A DNA stretch of 58,183 nucleotides from Cereibacter changlensis JA139 (GTDB lineage: Bacteria; Pseudomonadota; Alphaproteobacteria; Rhodobacterales; Rhodobacteraceae). The notes beneath the pieces are model-generated. The model was not told the DNA's origin. It made no database searches and worked only from the letters and a program-made list of their open reading frames with translations. Position 1 is the first letter of the stretch, and the number at the start of each line of letters is the position of its first letter. The stretch is from positions 1 through 58,183 of the forward strand of contig NZ_PZKG01000013.1 in the NCBI RefSeq assembly GCF_003034985.1, in the 5' to 3' direction. The position numbers and the translations under genes are program-made. This document shows, in pieces, positions 1-8,797 of this stretch.

Positions 1-18
1 TTGCGCAAGGTGAGGGGA

Positions 19-1371
19 TCAGGGTTTCGGCGCGCGGCGCCAGAACCGGGTCATCAGCAGGACGGCGGCGACGGTGAGGCCGATGACGAGGCCCATCCAG
101 AGGCCGGCCCCGCCGAGGCCCAGCGGAAAGGCGAGGATGTAGCTCGCCGGGATGCCGATCAGCCAGTAGCTTATGGTGGCGAGCAGCATCGGCACCCGCG
201 TGTCGCGCAGGCCGCGCAGCAGGCCCAGCGCCATGACCTGCAGCGCGTCGGCGATCTGGAACAGCGCCGCCAGCGCCAGGAGCACCGAGCCGAAGGCGAT
301 GATCGCGGCGGAATCCGGGTTGGCGCGGTCGAGGAACAGCGCCACGATCGGCCCCGGCAGCGTCAGGAACAGCGCCACCATGCTCAGGCCGAAGCCGAGC
401 GACAGGCCGATGGCCACTTTCGCCCCGTCACGCAGGCCCTTCGCGTCGCCCCTGCCCTGGGCGCGGCCGGCGCGGACCGTGGCGGCGTTCGACAGGCCGA
501 GGTGGACCATGAAGGCCAGGGCCGCGATCTCCAGCGCGATGCCATGGGCGGCGAGCTCCACCGTGCCGATCCAGCCCATCATCAGCGCCGAGGCCTGGAA
601 GATGCTGCCCTCGGCGAGGCCGGTGAGGCCGATCGGCCAGCCCAGCGCGAAGACCTGGCGCAGCGCCTGCCAGTCGGGCCGCCAGAAGCGCTGGAACAGG
701 TGGAAGCGGCGCAGCGCCGGCAGGAGCGCGGCATAGGCGCCGAGCACCGCCAGCGTCAGCAGCTGCACCGCCACCGAGGCGATGGCCGCGCCGCGCACGC
801 CGAGCTCCGGCGCGCCGGCATTGCCGAAGATCAGCAGCCAGTTCAGCGCGACATTCAGCCCGACCGCCGCCAGCGTGGCCCAGAGCACCACCTGGGCGCG
901 CTCCAGCGCCGCGAGGTAGCTCTTCAGCACCATGACCAGCAGCGCCGGGATCATGCCGAGACCGGCGATGCGCAGGTAATCCTCGGCCAGCTGCGCCACC
1001 TCGGGGTCCTGCCCGGCGGCGCGCAGGATCGGGCCGGCGTGCCAGAACAGCGGGTAGCAGATCAGCCCGAAGCCGATCGAGAGCCAAAGCCCCATCCGGG
1101 TGTCGCGCCGCACCTGGGCCTCGTCGCCGCGGCCGAGCGCCTGTGCCACCATCGGCATCACCGCCTGGGCGAAGCCCGAGCCGAGGATGAAGACGATGAA
1201 GAACAGCGAGGCCCCCAGCACCACCGAGGCGAGCTCGGTGACGCCGTACCAGCCCAGCATCACCGTGTCGGCGACATGCAGCGACATCTGCGCCAGGTGG
1301 CTGCCGATCAGCGGCAGCCCCAGCGCCAGCGTCGCGCGGGCATGGCCGGTGAGGGTGAGGGGACGGGTCAT
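19..1371 (-). CDS. MATE-family multidrug/sodium efflux transporter
   Basis: A 450-residue, very hydrophobic protein with about twelve predicted membrane segments in two similar halves, the layout of the MATE (NorM-like) family. Family members export cationic drugs or metabolites across the inner membrane using a Na+ or H+ gradient. The first half starts with a conserved-looking stretch (GLPLIGSHLAQMSLHVADTV, residues 14-33), and the length matches the usual 440-470 residues. The ATG is preceded by AGGGG at a 6-base spacing, which supports this start. It is transcribed alone, away from the non-coding stretch to its right. The substrate cannot be told from sequence. Confidence 0.9.
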   Translation of the reverse strand: MTRPLTLTGHARATLALGLPLIGSHLAQMSLHVADTVMLGWYGVTELASVVLGASLFFIVFILGSGFAQAVMPMVAQALGRGDEAQVRRDTRMGLWLSIGFGLICYPLFWHAGPILRAAGQDPEVAQLAEDYLRIAGLGMIPALLVMVLKSYLAALERAQVVLWATLAAVGLNVALNWLLIFGNAGAPELGVRGAAIASVAVQLLTLAVLGAYAALLPALRRFHLFQRFWRPDWQALRQVFALGWPIGLTGLAEGSIFQASALMMGWIGTVELAAHGIALEIAALAFMVHLGLSNAATVRAGRAQGRGDAKGLRDGAKVAIGLSLGFGLSMVALFLTLPGPIVALFLDRANPDSAAIIAFGSVLLALAALFQIADALQVMALGLLRGLRDTRVPMLLATISYWLIGIPASYILAFPLGLGGAGLWMGLVIGLTVAAVLLMTRFWRRAPKP

Positions 1372-1962
1372 GACGATCCCCTATCCTGTGCCGGCCCTCC
1401 CGGCAATATGCCGCGAAATCGGGCGGTTTCGAAAGCTCATCCCCGCGGCTTCCGGGCAAGGAGATCGACCGGCGCCGAGCGTCCGACAGGGGCGCGGCCC
1501 TCGGCGATCTCGGCGTCGCGGTTTCCGGTCCTGCGCCTGCAAAGGACTGCGTCATGGGGCTGCGCGCAGTCCCGTTCCTTCATTGCTCCAGCCGCTGCTC
1601 GACCAGGACATCCCGGCCTTCGGCCAGCGCTGGGGGCCTTGAGCTCTGCCAAGCCCAGGCGGCGGGTGCAGGGACAGTGGCCGGATGTGCAGGACTGCGG
1701 ATCGCACGGGGCCGACCGCGAGGCTATAGCCGGGCCTGCGCAGCAAGCCCCGGCAGCCAAGCCTCGAAACTGCAAAGGCCTTGCAGCAATGGAAAAAGGG
1801 GCGACGGCCGTCCTTCGCGCCGTCGCCCCCCTTGGTACAAAGGTCTTGTTCACAAAGCTGAATTGGAAAAGGTCTTCGGCACAGGACCGTGGTAGCGCTC
1901 GGCGCGTTTCCGCGCATACCCCATCTGCGGTAGGTCGGGCCTCGAGGGGCGGTTAACTTCAC
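1372..1962. other. 590-bp stretch without a convincing gene
   Basis: This lies between the start of the MATE gene and the stop of the LuxR-like regulator. Open frames exist on both strands, but their translations are low-complexity Arg/Ala/Pro-rich shadows without recognisable families. The only clear structure is a terminator-like hairpin near the right end (1793-1830). No tRNA, riboswitch or mobile-element ends were seen. A small RNA or a decayed gene is possible but not supported. Confidence 0.55.
1793..1830 (-). terminator. Intrinsic terminator downstream of the LuxR/hydrolase gene
   Basis: GGGGCGACGG at 1798-1807 pairs perfectly with CCGTCGCCCC at 1820-1829 around a 12-base loop. Read on the minus strand, the stem is followed by TTTTT, the classic rho-independent form. 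It lies about 130 bases past the stop codon at 1963, so the transcript has a long 3' tail. Confidence 0.75.
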
Positions 1963-3675
1963 TCAGCGGGGCAGAATTTCGCCCAGCCGGTCCAGCGCCT
2001 GCAACCAGCGCGAGACGAACAGCAACTGGCCGCTGTGCGACACCATCTCCACTTCAACCTCCGGAAAGTCCCGGGCGAGATCGCGAATCGTCGGCGCCGG
2101 CGCACCGGGGTCGGCGTCGCCCTGCAGCAGCAGGATCGGAACCCGGCAGGCGCGCAGCAGGCCCGACCAGTCCTTCTGCGCCCCGATCATGTCGCGAGCG
2201 AAGGCGTCATGCGCCGAGGCGCGCGCCCCGAGGCAGATCTCAGAGCCCTGCAGCAGCGCGTCGCGCAGCTCCGGATCGGCCAGCACGGCGAGATCGGCAG
2301 CGGAGCCGGCCAGCGCCTGGGTCAGCAGCGCCTGCTTGCCCCGCCGCCGGCCCAGCGCGAAGGCGGCCTGGATCAGGAAACCGAGCATCCGCGGGGCGGA
2401 GCGGGCGTTCACCGCGACGAAGCGCTGCCAGGGGCCCAGCCGGTCGCGCTGCGCCGGGCTGCGCAGCGGCAGTCGGGCGGCGCAGCCGAGGATGCCGGTC
2501 ACCCGCCCCGGGTGCAGCAGCGCCAGATTGGCGGCAAAGCGCAGATCCGCCCCCAGCGCCAGCACCGCCACCCGCTCCAGCCCCAGATGGTCCAGCACCG
2601 CCGCGTAATCCAGCGTCACCGCGGTCAGCGGGTCGCTGCCGCGGGAGGGCGGGTCGCTGCGGCCGTAGCCGGCGCGGATCGGCGCGATGACCCGGATCCC
2701 GCGCGCCGCCGCCTCGCGCTCGGCGGCGGCCGGCCAGCGGCTGAAGCCGAATTCGGAGGGCATGTAGAGACAGGCGGCGCCTTGGGGATCGCCGAACTCG
2801 ATCCAGTCCAGCCGCCGGCCGTCCGGCAGCACCAGCGTCCGTGGCGGCGCCGTCTCCGGCAGCGCGCCCAGCGCCGGCGGCTCCAGCGGGCCGAGCGGGG
2901 TCAGCGCGAGGTCCATCAGCCCCAGCACCACCCGCACCAGCTCGGCCTGGGAATGGGTCTCGGTCTTGGCGAGGATCGAGCGCATCTGGGTCCGCACCGT
3001 GTCGACCGAGCGGGCGCGAACCTCGGCGATGTCGCGGATCGGCAGGCCCAGCGTCACGCCGCGCACGATGTCCACCTCGGCCGCGGTCAGGCTGAAGGCC
3101 TGCTGCACGGTCTCGGCGAAACCCTCGGGCCAGACCAGCTCGGTCGACAGCACCAGCGCCAGCGGCCTGAGCTCGGCGCTGTCGGCCGGGCTGACCCGCA
3201 GGATCACAGGCCCGCCGGTCAGCGTCGAGCGCAGGCGCAGCGTGATCAGCCGCTCGGCCCGGCGCGAGGCCACCCGGCGGATCGCCGCGGTCAGCGCCGC
3301 CCCGTCGGCGGGGTCGAAGGGCAGCGCGCTCAGCGGCGCGCCCTCGGTGATGCGGAAGGCCAGCGCCGCCGCCCGGTTGCAGGCGGCGATCCGCAGCACC
3401 CCATCGCTGACGAAGGCGGCCAGCCGGGGAATGCCGTCGAGCAGCGCGCGGATCCCGGTCTCGGCCCGGGCCGCCGCCAGCCGGCCGAGGAACTGCGAGG
3501 CGCGGCGCAGATGCGCCTCGATCTGCGGATCGTCGAGGGAGCCATGCGGCAGCGCCGCGGCATGGCGTTGCCAGGCCTGGGCCAGCGCGCCGAGTCGGCT
3601 CGGGTCCAGCGCAACCTCGTAGAGCAGGCCGATGATCTCCGCCCGGCGCTCGCGGACGGGATCCTCCTCCGTCAT
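1963..3675 (-). CDS. LuxR-type HTH regulator fused to an alpha/beta-hydrolase fold lacking its nucleophile
   Basis: A 570-residue fusion. The N-terminal 185 residues look like a sensory segment. Residues about 191-251 form a LuxR-type helix-turn-helix (F-S-L-T-A-A-E-V...DTVRTQMRSILAKT). Residues about 278-570 follow an alpha/beta-hydrolase pattern, with an R-A-G-Y-G-R-S segment after strand 4 and a late histidine (His547). Where the nucleophile elbow G-x-S-x-G should be, the sequence reads A-L-G-A-D (373-377), so Gly375 replaces the serine and the domain is probably not a hydrolase. It may instead bind a ligand and pass the signal to the HTH (inference). An upstream ATG at 3696 has no Shine-Dalgarno; the chosen ATG at 3675 has GAGG five bases before it. 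It is divergent from the glutathione S-transferase, which it might regulate. Confidence 0.8.
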   Translation of the reverse strand: MTEEDPVRERRAEIIGLLYEVALDPSRLGALAQAWQRHAAALPHGSLDDPQIEAHLRRASQFLGRLAAARAETGIRALLDGIPRLAAFVSDGVLRIAACNRAAALAFRITEGAPLSALPFDPADGAALTAAIRRVASRRAERLITLRLRSTLTGGPVILRVSPADSAELRPLALVLSTELVWPEGFAETVQQAFSLTAAEVDIVRGVTLGLPIRDIAEVRARSVDTVRTQMRSILAKTETHSQAELVRVVLGLMDLALTPLGPLEPPALGALPETAPPRTLVLPDGRRLDWIEFGDPQGAACLYMPSEFGFSRWPAAAEREAAARGIRVIAPIRAGYGRSDPPSRGSDPLTAVTLDYAAVLDHLGLERVAVLALGADLRFAANLALLHPGRVTGILGCAARLPLRSPAQRDRLGPWQRFVAVNARSAPRMLGFLIQAAFALGRRRGKQALLTQALAGSAADLAVLADPELRDALLQGSEICLGARASAHDAFARDMIGAQKDWSGLLRACRVPILLLQGDADPGAPAPTIRDLARDFPEVEVEMVSHSGQLLFVSRWLQALDRLGEILPR

Positions 3676-3853
3676 GGTTTCCTCGCGCTCCCCCATGACC
3701 GGAATGCTACGTTACGTCACCTAAAATCCCAATGAAATAAACGCTCTACCGGAAGTTGCGCCTTCCTGTCGCAGCACCACCGCAAGAGAGGCGCAGCCCC
3801 CTTTTCCTTCCCCCGCGGCAGGTCTAGGGTCACGCTGTCCCACGGAGGTTCCC

Positions 3854-4513
3854 ATGCTCACGATCTACGGCGTCTACCGCTCGCGCGCGTCGCGCCCGCT
3901 CTGGCTTCTGGCCGAACTCGGCCTGCCGTTCCGCCACGTCCCGGTGATCCAGGCCTACCGGCTCAGCGACGCCACCGGCCCCGACGCGCCGCTGAACACC
4001 GCCTCCCCCGAATTCCTCAAGGTGAACCCGCTGGGCCAGATCCCCTGCATGGACGCCGACGGGCTGGTGCTCACCGAGTCTCTGGCGATCACGCTCTACA
4101 TCGCCCGCAACCACGGCGGCCTGTTCGGGCCGCAGACACCGGCGGAAGGCGCGCTGATGACGCAATGGGCGCTCTTCGCCGCCACCTCGCTGGAGGGACC
4201 GTCGCTGGAAATCCTGTTCATCCAGCAGGACGGCGGCGACGCCACCCGCGAGGGTCAGGCCGGTCTCGCCATCGCCGCGCAGAAGCTGCGCCGCCCGCTG
4301 AAGCGGCTGGAGGATCATCTCGCGGCGCATGACTACCTGATGGGCGACCGCTTCACCGTGGCCGACATCAACACCGCCGAATGCCTGCGCTACGCCCAAG
4401 GCCATGCGGCGCTGATGGAGGAGCACCCCAAGGTGAAGGCCTGGCTGGAACGCTGCCAGTCCCGCCCCGGCTTCCAGAGCATGATGCAGAAGCGGCTCGA
4501 AGAGCCTGCATGA
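3854..4513 (+). CDS. Glutathione S-transferase family protein
   Basis: A 219-residue protein with the two-domain GST layout. The N-terminal thioredoxin-like half carries the cis-proline segment GQIPCMDADG followed by the glutathione-contacting E-S pair (LTESLAITLYIA). The C-terminal half is all-helical, with the family N-capping motif in GDRFTVADI. Such enzymes conjugate glutathione to electrophiles or reduce peroxides in the cytoplasm; the substrate is unknown. A strong ribosome-binding site (GGAGG) lies 5 bases before the ATG. A GC-rich hairpin follows the stop codon. The divergent neighbour is the LuxR/hydrolase regulator. Confidence 0.9.
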   Translation: MLTIYGVYRSRASRPLWLLAELGLPFRHVPVIQAYRLSDATGPDAPLNTASPEFLKVNPLGQIPCMDADGLVLTESLAITLYIARNHGGLFGPQTPAEGALMTQWALFAATSLEGPSLEILFIQQDGGDATREGQAGLAIAAQKLRRPLKRLEDHLAAHDYLMGDRFTVADINTAECLRYAQGHAALMEEHPKVKAWLERCQSRPGFQSMMQKRLEEPA

Positions 4514-4520
4514 GCCCTGC

Positions 4521-4543
4521 GCGCCCGCCCTCCCGGCGGGCGC
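4521..4543 (+). terminator. Terminator-like hairpin after the glutathione S-transferase gene
   Basis: GCGCCCGCC at 4521-4529 pairs perfectly with GGCGGGCGC at 4535-4543 around a 5-base loop, 7 bases after the stop codon. The T-run is weak and displaced (CTTTTG at 4551-4556), so termination may be partial. It separates the enzyme from the toxin-antitoxin promoter that follows at once. Confidence 0.6.
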
Positions 4544-4546
4544 AGC

Positions 4547-4574
4547 TTGCCTTTTGTGTATTTCAGTGTATATT
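4547..4574 (+). promoter_or_regulatory. Promoter of the phd-doc module with overlapping direct repeats
   Basis: TTGCCT (4547-4552) and TATATT (4569-4574) form a sigma70-like promoter with a 16-base spacer, 27 bases before the antitoxin ATG. Two GTGTAT repeats at 4556-4561 and 4566-4571 sit exactly one helical turn apart across the spacer and -10. Phd antitoxins repress their own promoter, so these repeats are the likely operator (inference). Confidence 0.55.
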
Positions 4575-4601
4575 CCACCGCACAATGCACAGGAGGTCCG
4601 C

Positions 4602-4850
4602 ATGACCCGTCTTCTGACGCCGCATATCGCCACGATGACCGAATTGCGTGAACCGCATAAGGTGCTGGAACGCTCGGGCGGCAAGCCGGTGGCGATCCTC
4701 AAGAACTCGGCGCTGGTCGGCTACCTCGTTCCCGCCGATGCGGTCGCCAGCGAAGAGCCGCGTGCTGCCACCCGCGAAGAGGTGATGGAAAGCCTCGCGC
4801 GCCGCCGGGCGGTCAACCAGCCCGTCCTCGACTACCTCAAGGACAAGTGA
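4602..4850 (+). CDS. phd: Antitoxin of the Phd/YefM type
   Basis: An 82-residue protein beginning TRLLTPHIATMTELREP, with the G-G-K-P-V-A-I-L-K-N segment and the Y-L-V-P-A hallmark of Phd/YefM folds at residues 26-45. The N-terminal part binds the operator as a dimer. The tail (about 55-82) would wrap and neutralise the Doc toxin, and it ends in the typical L-D-Y-L-K-D-K. AGGAGG lies just before the ATG; an in-frame start further upstream lacks a good site. The toxin gene follows after 46 bases that hold an 11-bp triple repeat. Order, size and partner all fit a type II toxin-antitoxin operon. Confidence 0.88.
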   Translation: MTRLLTPHIATMTELREPHKVLERSGGKPVAILKNSALVGYLVPADAVASEEPRAATREEVMESLARRRAVNQPVLDYLKDK

Positions 4851-4854
4851 GTTT

Positions 4855-4887
4855 CCCGTTTTGAGCCCGTTTTGAGCCCGTTTTGAG
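4855..4887 (+). repeat. Three tandem copies of an 11-bp unit between phd and doc
   Basis: CCCGTTTTGAG occurs at 4855-4865, 4866-4876 and 4877-4887 without interruption, filling most of the gap between the antitoxin stop and the toxin start. Each unit ends in TTGAG, a weak Shine-Dalgarno-like stretch, and the last one lies 9 bases before the toxin ATG. Slippage would change spacing by 11 bases per unit. Confidence 0.9.
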
Positions 4888-4896
4888 TCTGTGCAG

Positions 4897-5271
4897 ATGT
4901 TCCAGGTGCTGACCCTCGATCTGGTCGAAGCGATTCACGATGCCGTTCTGAACCCCGGGGAACTCACCGGGCGCGCCGGCGGCGCCTCTCTCGAAGGGGC
5001 GCTCGCACGCGTGGACAACCGGCTGGCCTACGGTCTCGTGGTCGATGTCTTCGACCTCGCCGCCGCCTATGCCGTCGCCATCGCCCGCGGCCATTGCTTC
5101 AACGACGCCAACAAGCGCACCGCCCATCAGTCCATGGACGTCTGTCTTGACCTCAACGGTGTCCAGATCGCATGGCAGGCAGAGGATGTCGGCCCCGTCA
5201 TCATCCGCGTGGCGCAGGGTCACATGGATGAATCCGCCCTCGCCGACTGGCTGCGTGCGAAATCCCGCTGA
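4897..5271 (+). CDS. doc: Death-on-curing (Doc) toxin, Fic-fold kinase
   Basis: A 124-residue Doc-family toxin. The Doc version of the Fic motif, H-C-F-N-D-A-N-K-R, is complete at residues 66-74, the same numbering as the P1 phage Doc active site (His66, Asp70, Lys73 from memory). Doc phosphorylates elongation factor EF-Tu and so stops translation; the Phd antitoxin blocks it. A GTG two codons upstream (4891) is an alternative start. The ATG was preferred because it restores the P1 numbering and spacing to the TTGAG element. All key residues are intact, so the toxin should be active. The upstream partner is the Phd-type antitoxin. Confidence 0.9.
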   Translation: MFQVLTLDLVEAIHDAVLNPGELTGRAGGASLEGALARVDNRLAYGLVVDVFDLAAAYAVAIARGHCFNDANKRTAHQSMDVCLDLNGVQIAWQAEDVGPVIIRVAQGHMDESALADWLRAKSR

Positions 5272-5347
5272 CCCCAGATCTTGCGAACCCCTCGCTTGGG
5301 ATGCTCTACTGCTACCCCAACAAGACTTAAAGAGAATCGAGCACCCA

Positions 5348-7303
<1,956 letters not shown>

Positions 7304-7368
7304 TCTCCCCCGGGGCTTAACCTCCCTGTAACCACCGCTGCGACAGGATGGGCGTCACGCTTGACGCC

Positions 7369-7386
7369 TTAATGTATGCATATTAA
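7369..7386. promoter_or_regulatory. AT-rich inverted repeat at the start of brnT (candidate autoregulatory site)
   Basis: TTAAT (7369-7373) and ATTAA (7382-7386) form an inverted repeat that overlaps the perfect 8-bp palindrome TATGCATA (7375-7382) and abuts the brnT ATG at 7387. A -35-like TTGACG lies at 7361-7366. BrnA antitoxins repress their own operon, so this is the natural operator candidate. No Shine-Dalgarno is visible, so brnT may be leaderless. Confidence 0.45.
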
Positions 7387-7659
7387 ATGTGGGACTGGGA
7401 CGAGGAGAAGCGCCGCAGCAACCTCGCCAAGCATGGCGTGGATTTCGCGGCTATCGAAGATTTCGAATGGTCTTCGGCGCTGATCCGAACCGACGCGCGG
7501 CGCGACTACAGTGAACTCCGCGAGGCGGCTCTCGGGCTGATCGGACCGAGAGTGCACTTCGTCGCCTTCACGCGCCGAAGCGGGCGCATTCGGATTATCT
7601 GCCTGCGCAAGGCGAATGGCCGGGAGGAAAAGCTATGGATCGCAGAACGAGGAAGCTAG
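7387..7659 (+). CDS. brnT: BrnT-type toxin
   Basis: A 90-residue protein with the BrnT signature near its start (WDWDEEKRRSNLAKHGVDF) and the closing strand pattern VHFVAFTRRSGRIRIICLRKA. BrnT is a RelE-like ribonuclease that stops translation and is held inactive by BrnA. The gene begins 83 bases after parE and overlaps the antitoxin gene by 25 bp, the usual toxin-first order of brnTA. No ribosome-binding site is visible before the ATG. Length and conserved positions look intact. Confidence 0.88.
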   Translation: MWDWDEEKRRSNLAKHGVDFAAIEDFEWSSALIRTDARRDYSELREAALGLIGPRVHFVAFTRRSGRIRIICLRKANGREEKLWIAERGS

Positions 7660-7946
7660 CGCCGATCTCCCCCGAGGAAGACGCCGCGATCACCGCCGCC
7701 GCCGAGTCGGACCCGGACACCTGGATCTGGACCGAAGAGGATTTCGCCCGCGCCCGCCCGGTCACCGATTTTCCCGAACTGGTGGAGATCCTGCGCCGCC
7801 ACGGCCGCCCGGTGCTGCCCGAGGAAGAGCGCAAGCAGCGCGTCACCATGTATCTCGACCGCGACGTGCTTGCCCGGCTGAAGGCCGGCGGCAAAGGCTG
7901 GCAGACCCGCGCCAATGCCAAGCTGCGCGAGGCGCTGGGGCTCTGA
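7635..7946 (+). CDS. brnA: BrnA-type antitoxin
   Basis: A 103-residue antitoxin. The N-terminal half should bind BrnT. The C-terminal part (RKQRVTMYLDRDVLARLKAG, then WQTRANAKLREAL) is the ribbon-helix-helix DNA-binding segment seen in BrnA proteins. It starts inside the end of brnT, with GGAGG 7 bases before the ATG, so translation is probably coupled and favours antitoxin supply. It would neutralise BrnT and repress the operon, perhaps through the inverted repeat at 7369-7386. Confidence 0.87.
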   Translation: MDRRTRKLAPISPEEDAAITAAAESDPDTWIWTEEDFARARPVTDFPELVEILRRHGRPVLPEEERKQRVTMYLDRDVLARLKAGGKGWQTRANAKLREALGL

Positions 7947-7974
7947 CGGCCCCAAGAGGCCCGCCGCAGGAGAC

Positions 7975-8234
7975 GGGTGGGTGAAACTCCACCCTACGCC
8001 TCACTGACGGCGTCCTGCCGAGTGGCAGCACGCATGGTGGGGTGAAACCCGCCCTACGCGTCACTCAAGACATCCGTCCCCTTGGCGCCTCCATCGGCGC
8101 GGCATCCACCACGCCTCGTAGGGTGAGGTTCCACCCCACCCCTCCCCAACGCCCATAAGGGGCGAATTCATTGCGCAAGCCCCGTAGGGTGCGCATTCAT
8201 TGCGCACCCTTGTAGGGTGGGGTTCCACCCCGCC
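7975..8234. repeat. Cluster of GTAGGGTG...CACCC intergenic repeats
   Basis: This gene-free stretch after brnA holds several copies of one imperfect palindrome. Copies at 7975-7999 and 8036-8059 read in one direction (ending CACCCTACGC or GCCCTACGC). Copies at 8117-8140, 8183-8208 and 8212-8234 read in the other (starting CGTAGGGTG or TGTAGGGTG). Two of the spans carry a different loop, containing ATTCATTGCGCA. The copies vary mainly in the loop. They resemble short interspersed palindromes of many proteobacteria. No transposase is nearby. Confidence 0.75.
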
Positions 8235-8247
8235 CCCACCCGGCGCT

Positions 8248-8646
8248 TCACTTCTCCTGCAACCCCCGCACATATTGCTCCAACTGCACCAACCGGATCG
8301 GCGTCGGCGTCAATATCCCGTCGCCGCTGTCGAAGGGCACCAGATCGCCTTCCAGAAGCGGCCCGAACTCCGGCATCACCCGGCCCTGCGGCTTCGCATA
8401 GCCCCAGATCTGCGCCATGATCTCGGTGCCCGGGTAATGGCCGTTGTTCTTCGCCGACAGCGTCGTCAGGTCCGCCGGCTTCTGGTCGAGCATCGCCGCC
8501 ATGTCGCCGTCGCCCTTGCCGCCGAGCCCGTGGCAACCGGCGCAGAGCGCATCGAAATCGGATTTCCCCGTCGGGGTCTCGGGCGGAACGCAGGCCGCAA
8601 GCGTCGCGGCGGCGAGGGCAAGGATGAGGCGGGATGGCAGGCGCAT
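8248..8646 (-). CDS. Cytochrome c-type lipoprotein
   Basis: A 132-residue protein with a lipoprotein signal peptide (lipobox L-A-A-C, Cys19) and one haem-c site, C-A-G-C-H at residues 35-39. Met91 in GRVMPEFG is the likely sixth iron ligand. It should be a small mono-haem electron carrier anchored in the periplasm. A GGAGG-type site precedes the chosen ATG by 6 bases; longer readings upstream lack a signal peptide. The redox partner is unknown, and neighbouring genes give no hint. Confidence 0.85.
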   Translation of the reverse strand: MRLPSRLILALAAATLAACVPPETPTGKSDFDALCAGCHGLGGKGDGDMAAMLDQKPADLTTLSAKNNGHYPGTEIMAQIWGYAKPQGRVMPEFGPLLEGDLVPFDSGDGILTPTPIRLVQLEQYVRGLQEK

Positions 8647-8782
8647 GATGTCCTCCTGAGGCTCGGCCCAGCACAACAGAAGCCGGGCGCCCGCTCCATG
8701 ACGCAGATCATGGCGGGGCAAATGGTTTAAAATTCGTTAAGCGAAATCGGCTTTTCCCGTGAAATCAGGCATTTGCCGCCCG

Positions 8783-8796
8783 TTTCACGCGTGAAA
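8783..8796. promoter_or_regulatory. Perfect palindrome TTTCACGCGTGAAA just after the lolD stop
   Basis: The 14-bp palindrome begins two bases past the lolD stop codon. A near-identical element (TTTCACACGTGAAA) follows the metR stop at 50731-50744. Having no loop, it looks more like a protein-binding site than a hairpin terminator. Function unknown. Confidence 0.55.
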
Positions 8797-8797
8797 A

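Noticed and set aside
1-1956. 651-codon open frame on the plus strand across the MATE gene
   Set aside because: The translation is Arg/Gln/His-rich low complexity antisense to a clear transporter, as is common in GC-rich DNA.
1372-1962. 4.5S/SRP or tRNA gene in the large gap
   Set aside because: Short look-alike stretches lack the conserved loops or a cloverleaf.
8783-8796. Palindrome read as an intrinsic terminator of lolD
   Set aside because: A perfect palindrome leaves no usable loop and no T-run follows, so it was listed as a possible binding site.
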